A stretch of DNA of 64,000 nt from assembly GCA_032433765.1 (NCBI GenBank), contig JAVIAB010000159.1:57853542-57917541 (forward strand), given 5' to 3'. Origin of the DNA: Megaustenia siamemsis. Its lineage: Eukaryota > Mollusca > Gastropoda > Stylommatophora > Ariophantidae. Within the stretch, counting starts at the first letter, position 1. Each line of letters begins with the position of its first letter. The notes beneath the pieces were generated by a model, which ran no database searches, had not been told where the DNA came from, and worked only from the letters and a program-made list of their open reading frames with translations. The position numbers and the translations under genes are program-made. Positions 23,475-35,824 of this stretch are shown here, in pieces.

Positions 23475-23598
23475 ATTTCGTACATCCAGATACATACAAC
23501 TGTGGCAAACTGCATCAATGCGTAGCTGCGAATATTCCATATCTTTCCCATTTGTATAATGAAATAACAAACAAGCAAAATGAAGAGGTTCTGTGTCA
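23475..23598 (+). CDS. Exon A2 of the A/B modular gene
   Basis: A 124-bp exon after TGTCTTCTACAG and before CA|GTGAGTAA, phases 1 and 2. It encodes DFVHPDTYNCGKLHQCVAAN, then IPYLSHLYNEITNKQNEEVLC and a split Gln. Cysteines fall at residues 9, 15 and 40. The D-x-Y-N-C start and the L-C-Q end are shared with A4. The intron that follows (ACTTCAG then CAGTTTGTAGCACAC) is homologous to the sequence beyond the 54-bp array that follows A4, but lacks the array. With B2 it forms an 82-residue cassette. Confidence 0.8.
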
Positions 23599-23984
23599 GT
23601 GAGTAATTAGATAAATTACTTCAGTAAATAACTATGTAGCCTCCAGTTTGTAGCACACATTTGACAATTATGGGGATACTATTTTCACAATGAGAACAGC
23701 ATTCCACTCAATCTCTTAAAGTTCACGCTGCATTACTCCCGGCACTTATGACATCATGATATATGTATATATAATTCTACCATATGTGCTCATTACTGAA
23801 AAATGAATCATCACTTCATCAATTACAAAATAAAAAACTTACAATACATTGAACACGCAGCAAATATCTAGAAACAAACTTCTATAAAGATGAAACATTG
23901 GACATGGAAATAGTTCTTTATAAAAGCTGCCAACCATTCTCTTCTATTTCAAGATAAAGTCTATTAACAGATCTTCTTCTTCTA

Positions 23985-24345
23985 CCCTTTCCTTCTTCAT
24001 TTGCCTTTCAGCGTCTAGGGGAGATATAATTTGCGGTCTTTTGCTCTTCTGTTCGCCTTTGCTGCTGTTATGTTTCCTAGTGCTTCTAATATTCCATCGA
24101 CCCATCTTTTTCGTGGTCGACCCCTGGGTCTGTTGTTCTCACAATGTTTGTTGAAAGCTCGTTGTGTTGTGTTTTATTCTTTCTGCCTTGTCACATGGCC
24201 AAACCATTTTATCTGTTGTTTCCGTATATATTCTATGGCGGGGGCTATTCCTAGCTTTTTTCTCAGTTCTTCATTTCTGATCTTATCTCTCAGAGTGTTT
24301 CCTGCCATTCGTCTAACACATTTAATCTCTCACCAGTTGCAGCTT
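23985..24345 (-). mobile_element. Non-LTR retrotransposon 3' fragment, family C
   Basis: The minus strand reads CVRRMAGNTLRDKIRNEELR, IAPAIEYIRKQQIKWFGHV and then GRPRKRWVDGILEALGNITA with an AAKANRRAKDRKL tail. One or two frameshifts. This is the best-preserved family C end in the window. Confidence 0.75.
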
Positions 24346-24349
24346 TATA

Positions 24350-27300
24350 TATAGAGAGATATGTATTTCCCCAGTCAGACCACCAGTGATACATTGGTCT
24401 CTGATAATGAAGCAGAAGAGGAAACACTGTCCAGCGAAATGAGCTGTTCAAGAAACATGGTTGAAGTGACCAGAAGAGAAACAAAAGCAAACGCGACATT
24501 ATTTGGCGAATCATGATATATTTAGTAGTAAACAGTATTTAAAAAACAAACAAACAACTGCAAGACAAACTACAAGAGGGTAGCACAAAGTATCTCAGAA
24601 TGAGAAGGAAATGTAACATCAAAGACGTTCTAAAACGGAATGAAATGGCAATCATTCTGACTGTCATCATCTTGGATGTAGAGATGTCGGATGCATAGGG
24701 AATTTTAAAACAAGGTAGAATTACGAAAGGCTTGTAGGTAGGAGTATCATAGAAGAGGTAAGAATAGGCGTCGAGACGTTTTTGTATAAGAAAAAATAAA
24801 TAAAATAAATAAAACAGGCCGCGTGCAGTCCAAATGTGTGAAGAGATATCAATGAGGAGGAAGATACCTGAGATGGTGGATATGTACGATACCTGAATAC
24901 AGGGGTAAAAATAGTCTGCACCGTTCAGGTAATTTGTCACACCGTGTTCCGAAAGAGTCGACACTCCAGAACCATTACCGATGTACCGGATACATTAGAG
25001 ATACCTGACTATGGAAGGAAGGAAAGGTGAGGTGTTCTAGACACCCTGTGATTAGACTAGTATAATTTGAGCTGATCTTAGTATCCAAGGTCACTCCAAT
25101 AGTTTACTGCAAGGATTAACCGATGAATTAAAAAACTAATTAAAAGGACTTTTATCAGAAGAAGAAAGACGGACGTGCTGACTACTCTATTTAATAACTG
25201 TATGAAAAGCATGGGCTCATCGTGGTGGGATTTCGATGAGTGGAGTATGCAAACAAAAATAACAAAGATGTAAAAGGCACACCATTGAGAAGCTGCTGTA
25301 AAGCTAATGATACACAACTTTTTGCACAGCAACCGCTACAGTGATATTTGTTTTATTCATTGTATTATTTTCTTGTTCAGATATTCGTTATTATTTAGTT
25401 GCTTAGTGTTCATTTTATATCCTGACATATCTATGTGTGTGTGTTTTGTCAATTTTCTATTGAAGACTTATTGAACTGTCGACTTAGTTTGTGTTGTTCC
25501 TCTTCATGTATGTAAAGATGTAACCACTTACCACGTTGTTCATGTTTTTCTATTACCACGATCAATAACAGAGAGGCGTTATAACTTGCCAGGAAGTGTA
25601 GAGATGATAAGGAATATATGACCTGATTAGTTACCGCTGTTTTTCCCTGATTTACTTTAGCTAACTGCCCCTGAAAGACGCTTTACCTACCAATTAATTC
25701 CTTCCACTAATTTATAATGTTCCGGACGCAAATTCCTATCTGAATCAAATTAATTCAAGAAACTATCTGTAATTATGATATAATCGTGTTGATTGACTGT
25801 AAATTATCAATTGAAATGCTTCCTATTACAAATTATGAATTATTATAACAGTTACGAATTTGCGACAATGAACATATTTCCCGAAGGGTACGACGTTACT
25901 CCCTATCTTCATCAGTGCGTTATAGATTTGAGTGCGCCATGTTTGCGTACATACAAATATTATAATTAAATATTTCACAAGAAATGGAGGCATCTCCGCT
26001 TAGTTTCACATTTCTGGCAACAACAATTTGTTGTTAATTATTTTTTTTTTCAGTCGTTAAGGTTTTCTTTCTTTTTTTTTTTCGTCAAGGCGGTGGTTTT
26101 GTTTCGTCAAATTTGTCTTTCTGCTTTTTAACAATCAATATTCTAGTGGGGCGGAAGTCAAACAAGGTCGTTATTATTCAAAATGTGATAACAGCTGGAA
26201 TTGTGCTATATTTTAGACGTTTTTCGTAACACTTATCGTGTTGTTAATATAGTATAATGTGGCAACTGATAATATGGTACAATTTGACAAATAAAGGGTA
26301 TTGTTCGCACATATAGTGTGGGGTTATCGAGCGACGCCACATCAAGGCCAGTCCTCGTAGTGAGGATGGGGCTTAACAGTGAAAACCAAGACCTTAGCTG
26401 TATAGTTGTAGGTCGGTGATTGCACAATTGGTTCATTATAGAGTGTAGAGCTTTGTTGTTCCCTGTTTTTGCTATTTTTGTCAGCATCAAAGATTAGAGT
26501 GTTAATATATTTGCTTTTGTCCTATCGTTGAATTGATTGTTGGAGTCGTAAAAAGTAATATTTTTTTGTTTCTATTAGTTAAGTTAGCTTGACTTTTTTT
26601 CATATCTCGGATATTTGCTGTTTTGTCTCAATTATTGACATTTTCTTCTGGTTTTCATATTGTCCGGTGTATTAATTACACAATGATTAACTGTATCCTG
26701 AATAAATGAAATTGATTTTCCATATCGTTCTTTTCTTCATTCAAAAAGGTCTATTGGATTAGACAGCGTTACAAATCGGTTGTTTATTGGATGCTGTAGG
26801 CCATTTGAAGGTCATCAATGCAAGCGGTTGGAGTATATTTTCTTGATCATGTTTACACCATGCAATTTCTTTGGTTTGACTCTCAATTTGGCAAAACCGA
26901 TGTTTCTTCTGTGCATGCTCCACGCTACCAGCATGGACTGACGTGCAGAACCTTTTGTTTATACAGGACTGTCGTTGTGATGTTTTAGTGGTGTTATCAT
27001 GAGTTCAATATAACTTTGTGAATGCCTCTACTGGAGAAAAAAGTTGTTGGCTATTTCAAGGTTTGATAATTCACAAAATTATAACACTCTCTGCCATTTT
27101 TTATTCATGTTGTCTCTACAATGTTTTCCTATTGTCTTTCAATTCCTGTTTTATTATCTCCTGTCTTGACACTAAAGTTCTCCATCACGATGATGATATT
27201 TTGCTTTGGTGTCTTGTTTGATGATTTATGTTAACAAGTCGGAAAATAGATCTTTTGTGTGTCATTATCTTCATTCGCTGGTATATATGACATTTTATGA

Positions 27301-27603
27301 CTATTGATTTAAATTACATTTCTACTCACAAAAATAGAACAACGTGAATATACCGGGTAATGCACTACTTTAAAACAAAAACAAAACTACCACTGAAGTG
27401 AATGACTCAATTGTTGTATACCTAACCTCTGTAAATAATGTTATCAGTATCGTATATGTCCACAATGATTGATGTATTTTTCAGGTTTTTCAGTTTTATT
27501 TTTGTTCCCACGTTTCATAATTTTTTTTCTTTAATGAAATTATTAACTATGCATTTTGCTTGTCGTTTTTGTATATAAACACGTTTACACTTTTATGAAC
27601 CAG
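24350..27603. other. Long stretch without a recognisable gene (intron A2 to B2)
   Basis: AT-rich, with T-runs near 26040-26100. Short open frames exist at 24539-24964, 25078-25332 and 26233-26490 (minus), but none has a known motif, A/B-exon pattern or splice-consistent context. Low-level repeats are not obvious. A mildly GC-richer patch lies at 26310-26400. Confidence 0.5.
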
Positions 27604-27725
27604 GCAAAGGCAAAGAATCCTCGATTGTTTTTTGCCCCCACCACCAACAGACTGCTTCCCATTCGATGAAGACAAGAGTTATCTCTTAGAGATCCAGCGT
27701 TACGCACCTTCATGTAATCGATCCG
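27604..27725 (+). CDS. Exon B2 of the A/B modular gene
   Basis: A 122-bp exon with acceptor ATGAACCAG and donor G|GTAAAT, phases 2 and 1. It encodes QRQRILDCFLPPPPTDCFPF, then DEDKSYLLEIQRYAPSC and NRS, the last part of an N-R-S glycosylation sequon. Cysteines at 8, 17 and 37. It is closest to B4 (the shared DKSYL and QRY residues), and the following 100 bp of intron also match the intron after B4. Confidence 0.85.
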
Positions 27726-28420
27726 GTAAATAACAGTGTTGCCTTTCTGGCTTGTTTCAAATAAAACCATGTAGTAGTTCATGCTGAGATGAATTAATTT
27801 TAGCATAAACAATAATTGTCACGTTTAGTTAAGTTCATAGAGCACTTCACGTGATTGTGTGTCCATCTTAACTTCATTATCAATACCACGTGATTGTAGA
27901 AACTTGCTGTCTTTGGAGATAGTTTCTCTCCACCACGTTCATGTACACAGTTACCACAGTTACTTCTAATCGTTACTGTTGAAATCTGATCAAACCAATC
28001 ATCTGAACTTATTTGGAATGTTCCCATCGGTTTGACTGTATTTCATCTTCCTCCTTTGCACCTCTTTTCTCAATACATTCGAGTTGTTCCATTCTGGTGA
28101 CCAAACATTCTGATCATTCCCTCGTTGTGTTTATAGAAGGAAGACGTTACATCCACTTCTAACAGGCATTCCCAATAAGCGGAACATAACAGCGGAAATA
28201 ATGTGTAAATTGTCAAGATATAAGAAGGAAAAAACTATAATAGGTTGTGGTAGAAGACAACAATTTAGTGCAGGATGGAAAGAAAGAGTGATAACAACAT
28301 AAACAATGCACGAAACTTGGAAAAAATATCGTGGCTTTAAATCAAGAAAAGAACGGACAACAAATGGAAGATTGAGACCATGATGGCTTACACCATTAAA
28401 CATGTTATTTAATAATGGTC
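27726..28420 (+). other. Intron start homologous to that after exon B4, then unassigned sequence
   Basis: Shared blocks such as TAAACAATAATTGTCA and a CATGCTGAGAT-type stretch occur at the same offsets after B4 (61761 onward). From 28138 to 28420 there is a decayed lysine-rich plus-strand frame without recognised motif. Confidence 0.5.
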
Positions 28421-28860
28421 CCTTTTCATGTGTCATGCACTTCTCTTTGCCTCATCTGCTGTTATACTTTCAACTACGTCTAGTATTCTGTTTAGCCACC
28501 TTGTTTTGATCGATATCTTGGACGTTCTCGTATCGTGTGTTGGTAAATGGTTGTATTATATTCAGTTTGTTTGGTCTTATCACATGCACCAACCACTTGA
28601 TCTATTGTCGTCTTATGTATTAAATAAAAGGTTCAGTCCCTAGTCGTTTATGCAACTCTTATTTTCTGACCTTATCTCTCAGGGCTAATTCATGCCATGC
28701 ATCTGACACATTTAATTTCTGTAGCAGTTATTTGTCTAATATTTCTTGAGTCTAACGCCATTGTCGGGTACTGGTAGTACAGCGCTGAGATAGAGACAGT
28801 CTTATAAATAACTAGCTACGCATCTAACTTTACTTCTTTGTTAGTTCACAAATCATATCT
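28420..28860 (-). mobile_element. Very decayed non-LTR fragment, family C-like
   Basis: The minus strand gives an ATEIKCVRCMA-like block, later TTIDQVVGACDKTKQTEYN and RERPRYRSKQGG, in the same order as family C tails, with many breaks. Confidence 0.5.
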
Positions 28861-28866
28861 TGAAAA

Positions 28867-29073
28867 ATGTGCCCTGTGTTCTATAGCCAACATTTAGATA
28901 TTGCATTAGGCTATGGGCAACGGTTACTCGATATTCGGGGAACTGGCAATGATGCAGGCTTTCCAACAGTAAGTCTGGAACATCTAACAAAGATCAAGTA
29001 TGAGAATCAACTGCTTGCCGATACTGTAGTCTATTCCAAAACACATGCCTCTTTTCATAATGCTATAATTTAA
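28867..29073 (+). CDS. Unidentified short ORF
   Basis: A 68-codon frame reading CPVFYSQHLDIALGYGQRLL, then DIRGTGNDAGFPTVSLEHL and KIKYENQLLADTVVYSKTHA. Composition is less A/T-driven than the chance ORFs nearby and looks protein-like, but I recognise no family. It has no A/B-exon features. It could be a scrap of an unrecognised mobile element. Confidence 0.25.
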   Translation: MCPVFYSQHLDIALGYGQRLLDIRGTGNDAGFPTVSLEHLTKIKYENQLLADTVVYSKTHASFHNAII

Positions 29074-29219
29074 TAACCGTTAAGTTTAATTTTTGTTGAA
29101 ATGCAATCTATAAACTGTTCATTGTCTTTACGTTAAATTAAAACTAAACATTTGAAACAGATGGTTTCAATTGTGTCGTATCTGTAGTATATTAAAGCAA
29201 ATAAACATAATGATATTCA

Positions 29220-29790
29220 TCATTGAGTGCCGTCTCCGCAACGAAGTTTGGCTACCATGGAGCGCCATTCTGCTCTATCTCTTGCTTTGATGGTGCAGGT
29301 TGTCATCGGTTGATTTGTCCATCTTTTGATGTTACTCGTCCATGTTAATCTTGGTCTGCCTCTGCCTCTTTTACCTTGTATTTTACCCTCCAGGATTACT
29401 TTCAGTAGGCTGTTGTGTCTTTTAACATGGCCCAAGAATCGCATTTGTCTTGTTCTAATTGTGTCCAGAAGTTCTCTTTTCATTTTTAGTTGTTTTAAGA
29501 CTTTGTCATTTGTTTTCTTTTCCTTCCATCCAATTCTACCTATTCTTCTATAAATCCACATTTCGAAGGCGTCAATTCTCTGTTCTGTTTTCTTGTCTAA
29601 TGTCCATGTTTCAGCACCATACAGGAATATTGAGAAGATGTAACATTTTGCTATTCTTAGTTTTAGCTTTGGTGTTATTTGTTTTGATGTTAGTATGTCC
29701 TTCATAACATTAAAATTACTTTTTGCCATTCCTATTCTTTTGTTTATTTCAGTTGTACATTTTCCATCACTGGTTATAGTATGTCCATGA
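29220..29790 (-). mobile_element. Non-LTR retrotransposon C-terminal part, family B (169-codon open frame)
   Basis: Open from about 29729 to 29220: MAKSNFNVMKDILTSKQIT, YIFSIFLYGAETWTLDKKTE, AFEMWIYRRIGRIGWKEKKT, MRFLGHVKRHNSLLKVI, GKIQGKRGRGRPRLTWTSNI and ending AEWRSMVAKLRCGDGTQ. This is the post-catalytic C-terminus of a LINE RT. The upstream RT is missing, so it is a 5'-truncated copy. Confidence 0.85.
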
Positions 29791-29911
29791 TAATGATATT
29801 AGTGTCATATAATATGTACAGTTACTACTGGTAAACACTACATGTGGAATTAAAAAAAAACAATGTTTGTACTGATTCCTCACATCAATTAGTGTGACCT
29901 TACAACCGAAC

Positions 29912-30171
29912 GGGAGCCGCGGTAGCTCATTGGTCAGTGAACTGGATTACAAGCAACAAGATGTTAGTTCGATCCTAATCGACGGCTTCTAGGTTCACCT
30001 AGCCTTAAGTGGGTACCGCATTATCCTGGGAATGTAAAGCAGTACGGGCGTAATACCGACCACATTACCTCAAAAAGAATGTGCCGGAGGTCTATAAAAA
30101 GTATGATCACCAAACACCATATACCCTTTACACCACTTGGCGTGACGGGGCTCTTTACTTTACTTACTTTT
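29912..30171 (+). mobile_element. tRNA-derived SINE, copy 2
   Basis: Starts GGGAGCCGCGGTAGCTCATT (A box), carries GTTCGATCCTAATCG (B box), and ends ACTTGGCGTGACGGGGCTC with an ACTTT-rich tail. No clear target duplication is seen. Confidence 0.85.
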
Positions 30172-30284
30172 AACCACGTCGTGTTTCTTTGAATAACACC
30201 CATGTTGTCCGATTAATTTCTAAGTCGTAGCGTAGTAAAAGTGGTCGTGGACTGGGTGTATTTTTAAATGAGACTAAAGATACA

Positions 30285-31789
30285 ATTCCCAGTCGCAACA
30301 ACTTTTATAAATCCACATCTTTATATAGATTATCCAGTTGCAACAACTTTTATAATATGCATCTTTATCTTCATTTCCTAGTCACAACAAAAGTTAAAAA
30401 TAAACATATGTATCTACATTTCCCAATCACGACGACTTTTATAAATCCACATCTTTATCTACATTTCCCAATCACGACGACTTTTATAAATCCACATCTT
30501 TATCTACATTTCCCAATCACGACAACTTTTATAAATCCACATCTTTATCTACATTTCCCAATCACGACGACTTTTATAAATCCACATCTTTATCTGCATT
30601 TCAAAATAACGACAACTTTTATAAACTCACATCTTTATCTACATTTCCCAATCACAGCAACTTTTATAAATCCACATCTTTATCTACATTTCCCAATCAC
30701 AGCAACTTTTATAAATCCACATTTTTATCTACATTTCCCATCACAGAAACTTGTATAAATCCACTTCATTATCTACATTTCCCAATCACGACGACTTTTA
30801 TAAATCCACATCTTTATCTACATTTCCCAATCACGACGACTTTTATAAATCCACATCTTCATCTACATTTCAAAATAACGACAACTTTTATAAACTCAAA
30901 TCTTTATCTACATATTCCCAATCACAGCAACTTTTATAAATCCACATCTTTATCTACATTTAAAAAAAATGACAACTTTTATAAACTCACATCTTTATCT
31001 ACATTTCCCAATCACAGCAACTTTTATAAATCCACATCTTTATCTACATTTCAAAATAATGACAACTTTTATTAACTCACATCTTTATCTACATTTCCCA
31101 ATCACAGCAACTTTTATAAATCCACATCTTTATCTACATTTCCCAATCACGACATCTTTTATAAATCCACATCTTTATCTACATTTCCCAATCACAGCAA
31201 CTTTTATAAATCCACATCTTTATCTACATTTCCCAATCACGACAACTTTATAAATCCACATCTTTATCTACATTTCCCAATCACAGCAACTTTTATAAAC
31301 TAACATCTTTATCTACATTTCTCAATCACAGCAACGTTTATAAACTCACATCTTTATCTACATTTCCCAATCACAGCAACTTTTATAAACCCACATCTTT
31401 ATCTACATTTCCAAATCACTACATCTTTTATAAATCCACATCTTTATCTACATTTCCCAATCACAGCAACTTTTATAAATCCACATCTTTATCTACATTT
31501 CCCAATCACGACAACTTTTATAAATCCACATCTTTATCTACATTTCCCAATCACGACAACTTTTATAAATCCACATCTTTATCTACATTTCCCAATCACA
31601 GCAACTTTTATAAATCCACATCTTTATCCACATTTCCCAATCACGACGACTTTTATAAATCCACATCTTTATCTACATTTCAAAATAACGGCAACTTTTA
31701 TAAACTAACATCTTTATCTACATTTCCCAATCACGACAACTTTTATAAATCCACATCTTTATCTAAATTTCCCAATCACGACGACTTGT
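30285..31789. repeat. 45-bp minisatellite, left part
   Basis: Units contain ATAAATCCACATCTTTATCT followed by ACATTTCCCAATCACGACGACTTT (two halves). Two main unit types alternate: TTCCCAATCAC and TTCAAAATAAC. Because 45 is a multiple of 3, long spurious ORFs with a 15-residue period arise. The array continues at 34079 after a retrotransposon insertion. Confidence 0.95.
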
Positions 31790-31828
31790 CTATCTATCTA
31801 TCTATCTTTCGTTCGCCTGAAGCATTGT

Positions 31829-32700
31829 CTATATCTGCAATGTCGTTTCCTGTATAAATGTTACTGTCTTTTGTAATTCTTGCAGTGGCCCATATAGTTT
31901 TGTCTGTAGTGTTGTATCTATGGGCCAATGGATTTTCCTCAGTCTACTATATTCAGTGCAGTCTTGAAGTATGTGTTCAGCAGTCTGGGGCGCCTGTCCA
32001 CATGTACAAGTAGTTGAGGTGCCGATCTTGAATTTTGTATACATGTGACTATGGAGTCGATTGTGTCCTGTTCTGAGACGTATAATGATAACTTGTTCAT
32101 ATCTATTCATATTATAAAAGGCATCCTGATTTGGGGCTTGTGGTCCTCTGATTGATTTGATTATCTGTTTCTTATGATGGTATGTAACAGGTGTATCTAG
32201 TTGTGTGCCTGTTGAACCTTCCTTTGCCAACTGATCTGCTTTCTCATTTCCTGGTATTCCACAGTGAGATGGGATCCACTGCAGGGCAACCCTGTGGTGC
32301 TTGCAGAGTTCAGTCAATAAGGTCTGCAGATGTGGTAATTTTCTGGATTGTAGTGCCTGGAGTACTGATCTTGCATCTGTCAAAAACACTACAGGCTGCG
32401 GGCTAAGATTAATGTTCAGCAGTTTTTCTATTGCTAACTTTATTGCTTGTATTTCTGCATCATAATTGTGACAATATTTCCCTGTTGCTATTTTATTCAT
32501 ATCCCTAGTGTTATTTGGGTATTCTATATATGCACCTGCTCCCCCATTTTTTACTGCATTCTGTGCTGATCCATCTGTATACACACGAATCCATAGGTCT
32601 TGTGGGTATTCTTCATCCAGGAAACTGAGAGTTATTGTTTTTCGCTGTAGACTATTCTGTTCCTCTTTATCAACTATTCCTTTCACTTCTGTCCGTATTT
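31829..32700 (-). pseudogene. RNase H domain and Cys/His tail of the 31790-34078 element
   Basis: About 285 residues: WIRVYTDGSAQNAVKNGGAG (Asp), YDAEIQAIKLAIEKLL (Glu), VVFLTDARSVLQALQ (Asp), LQWIPSHCGIPGNEKADQLA (His and Asp), then YEQVIIIRLRTGHNRLHSHM and a CTCGQAPQTAEHILQDC zinc-knuckle-like segment. All four acidic residues are intact. The preceding SVQIRTEVKG stretch in this frame shows it once continued directly from the RT, so a single frameshift near 32690-32710 separates them. Confidence 0.9.
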
Positions 32701-34078
32701 GAACTGATAATCCAGATTCCTCTGTCCAGGGAGTCTGTTCTGGTATGGGCAGTAGGGGTTAACAGCTCTTGGCATGTCTGGTGTTTGTCTACTAATACGC
32801 TTGGCTTGGTGGATAAAACTGCTTCTCTTAAGTCGTCCCAATGCAAGATTTTGGAATCGGTCCTTCATTGGATGTCTCGGCATGCAAGCAAATGTTTCTG
32901 CCTGTATCAGCACCTTTGTGTCCCTCCGTTCTCTCAGTGCTGGTATCCTCCACAATTTCTCCATCTCTAATATTGGTGTTGATTTCATTGCTCCTGTGAT
33001 GACCCTAAGTGCCTGGTTTTGTACTTTATCCAGTTCTTGAAGTGTGGTGTTTGATGCTGAACACCATGCAGATGATCCATATTCTAAATGTGGGCGTATA
33101 CTCTGTTGGTAAACTTTACTGAGTATTTTCCCACTCGCACCCCACGTAGTTCCACACAGCTTTCTTAGAATAGCCAATTTTCTCCTTGCTTTTTGGGTTG
33201 CCTTATTTATCTGCTGTTTCCAAGATAGTTTGTTATCAAATGTAACTCCGAGATACGTAGCCTGTATGTCTTCTTTCACAGGCTCATTGTTTATATAGAT
33301 GGCTCCTGCTTTTTGTTTTGGGGAAAGAGTGAAAAGTGTAGTACTGCATTTGTCTGTATTGATGCTGATACACCATCTATTTGTCCATGAATTCAGTGCA
33401 TTCATAGCTCTTTGTAACAATTTGGAGGCCACTGTTGCATACTCCTCTGTGCACCACATTACCAAGTCATCTGCATACATTGCCACTTTGATACCATGTG
33501 GTAGTTCAGTAACTAGGTCATTGATGTAGATCAGAAAAAGTGTTGGAGATAGTACCCCTCCTTGTGGAACGCCCTGGCGCAATAAGACCTTTTTACTCTT
33601 AAGACCATCCAGTTGCACTCTGGCTCTCCTGTTATGCAGGTATGCTTTGACCCATTTGTACATCCTGCCATTTACTCCATAATTTCTCAGTTTCTTCAAA
33701 AGCCCTTCCTTCCATACCTTATCAAATGCTTTCTTTAGGTCTATCCATGCTGCTAGTACCAGTTTCTTTTCTTGAAACGCATCCTCAATTTCCTGGGAAA
33801 GATAGGTTGCCTGATCTTCGGTAGAGTAACACTGTCTAAAGCCTGCTTGTTGTGGGACAAGGAGATTTTCACTTTCCAGGTACCACTGCAGTCTGAGATT
33901 GATTATACGTTCCATTGTTTTACACAAACAGCTTGTAAGGCTGATTGGTCTATAGCTGGATGTCATTGAACCATCTTTTCCTGGCTTTAGTAATGGTATC
34001 ATAATTGCTTCTCTCCATGCCTGTGGCACTTTACCTGTGATCCAGCAAATGTTGTAGATCTGCAGTAGTTTTGCTTTA
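32686..34078 (-). pseudogene. Reverse transcriptase of the 31790-34078 element
   Basis: One open frame of about 464 residues: EAIMIPLLKPGKDGS, YRPISLTSCLCKTMERIINL, FRQCYSTEDQATYLSQEIED, VLAAWIDLKKAFDKVW (motif A), LLRQGVPQGGVLSPTLFLIY (motif B), VAMYADDLVMW (motif C), and thumb residues SYLG-type LGVTFDNKLSWK. It ends at a TGA (32683-32685) only because of a one-base shift just before RNase H. The catalytic aspartates are all present. The N-terminal endonuclease is absent. This is the most complete RT in the window. Confidence 0.9.
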
Positions 34079-35700
34079 GACGACTTGTATAAATCCACAT
34101 CTTTATCTAAATTTCCCAATCACGACGACTTTTATAAATCCACATCTTTATCTACATTTCCCAATCATGACAACTTTTATAAATCCACATCTTTATCTAA
34201 ATTTCCCAATCACGACGACTTTTATAAATCCACATCTTTATCTAAATTTCCCAATCACGACGACTTTTATAAATCCACATCTTTATCTACATTTCAAAAT
34301 AACGGCAACTTTTATAAACTAACATCTTTATCTACATTTCCCAATCACGACGACTTTTATAAATCCACATCTTTATCTACATTTCAAAATAACGACAACT
34401 TTTATAAACTCACATCTTTATCTACATTTCTTAATCACAGCAACGTTTATAAACTCACATCTTTATCTACATTTCCCAATCACAGCAACTTTTATAAATC
34501 CATATCTTTATTTACATTTCCCAATCACAGCAACTTTTATAAATCCACTTCTTTATCTACATTTCCCAATTACAGCAACTTTTATAAACTCACATTTTAT
34601 CTACATTTCCCAATCACAGAAACTTTTTTAAATCCACATCTTTATCTACATTTCCCAATCACGACGTCTTTTATAAATCCACATCTTTATCTACATTTCC
34701 CAATCACGACGACTTTTATAAATCCACATCATTATCTACATTTCAAAATAACGACAACGTTTATTAACTCACATCTTTATCTACATTTCCCAATCACAGC
34801 AACTTTTATAAATCCACATCTTTATCTACATTTCCCAATCACGACGACTTTTATAAATCCACATCTTTATCTACATTTCCCAATAACGGCGACTTTTATA
34901 AATCCACATCTTTATCTACATTTCAAAATAACGACAACTTTTATAAACTCACATCTTTATCTACATTTCCCAATCACAGCAACTTTTATAAATCCATATC
35001 TTTATCTACATTTCCCAATAACGGCGACTTTTATAAATCCACATCTTTATCTACATTTCAAAATAACGACAACTTTTATAAACTCACATCTTTATCTACA
35101 TTTCCCAATCACAGCAACTTTTATAAATCCACATCTTTATCTACATTTCAAAATAACGACAACTTTTATAAACTCACATCTTTATCTACATTTCCCAATC
35201 ACAGCAACTTTTATAAATCCACATCTGTATCTACATTTCAAAATAACGACAACTTTCAAAAACTCACATCTTTATTTACATTTCCCAATTACGATAACTG
35301 TTTTAAACTCACATCTTAATATAGATTACCCAGTCACAACAACTTTTGTAGCCCACATCTTTATCTATATTTCCTAATCACGGCAACTGTTATAAAATCA
35401 CATCTTTATATATATATATATTACCTACTCACAACAGCTTTTCTAAACTCACATCTTTATCTACATTTTCCAATCACGGCAACTTTTACAAACCCATATC
35501 TGTATCTAAATTCTTTTTTAACAACTTTTATAAATCAACATATTTATTTAAATTTCCCAGTAATGACAACCTTTATCTATATATATATATATATACATCT
35601 TTATCTAGATGTAACAGTCACGACGAGGTTTATAAATCCACATCTTCATCTAGATGTCCCTGTCACGGCAACTTTTGTAAATCCACATCTTTAATTAGAT
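34079..35700. repeat. 45-bp minisatellite, right part
   Basis: Same units as 30285-31789. Toward the right end they diverge and include TATATA runs (35405, 35580). An ORF of 430 codons (34085-35377) is produced purely by the 45-bp period. Confidence 0.95.
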
Positions 35701-35824
35701 TTCTCGATACAATGAATCAATTATTTGTAACAGTTTTTTTTCAAAATTACTCCCATACAAAACACAATGTTGACCGTTGTTGCATGATTTTCTTGCTTCA
35801 GGTCTCAAACATGTTCACATTTTT

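Larger units (their letters stand above)
31790..34078 (-). mobile_element. I/Nimb-like non-LTR retrotransposon, 5'-truncated, with a 10-bp target duplication
   Basis: The duplication GACGACTTGT lies at 31780-31789 and 34079-34088, inside the 45-bp array. The 3' end on the minus strand is a TAGA-type tetranucleotide run (31790-31805). The body encodes RT then RNase H. The 5' truncation falls just before the RT, so the endonuclease is missing. It is younger than the copy at 18743: RT and RNase H are readable with only one break. Confidence 0.95.

Noticed and set aside
24031..24354. Plus-strand Leu/Phe/Ser-rich ORF resembling a membrane protein (also 2307-2690, 59199-59742, 43020-43265)
   Set aside because: These are antisense to LINE tails. 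The minus-strand translation carries the recognised RT C-terminal motifs.
26233..26490. 85-codon minus-strand ORF in the A2-B2 intron
   Set aside because: No motif, no splice signals, no homologue in the window. Cannot be told from chance.
34085..35377. 430-codon plus-strand ORF with a 15-residue repeat (YKSTSLSTFPNHDDF type)
   Set aside because: It is produced by the 45-bp minisatellite whose period is a multiple of 3. A second frame is equally open, it begins inside the array, and an unrelated LINE splits the same array. Similar ORFs at 30357-31253 are the same effect.
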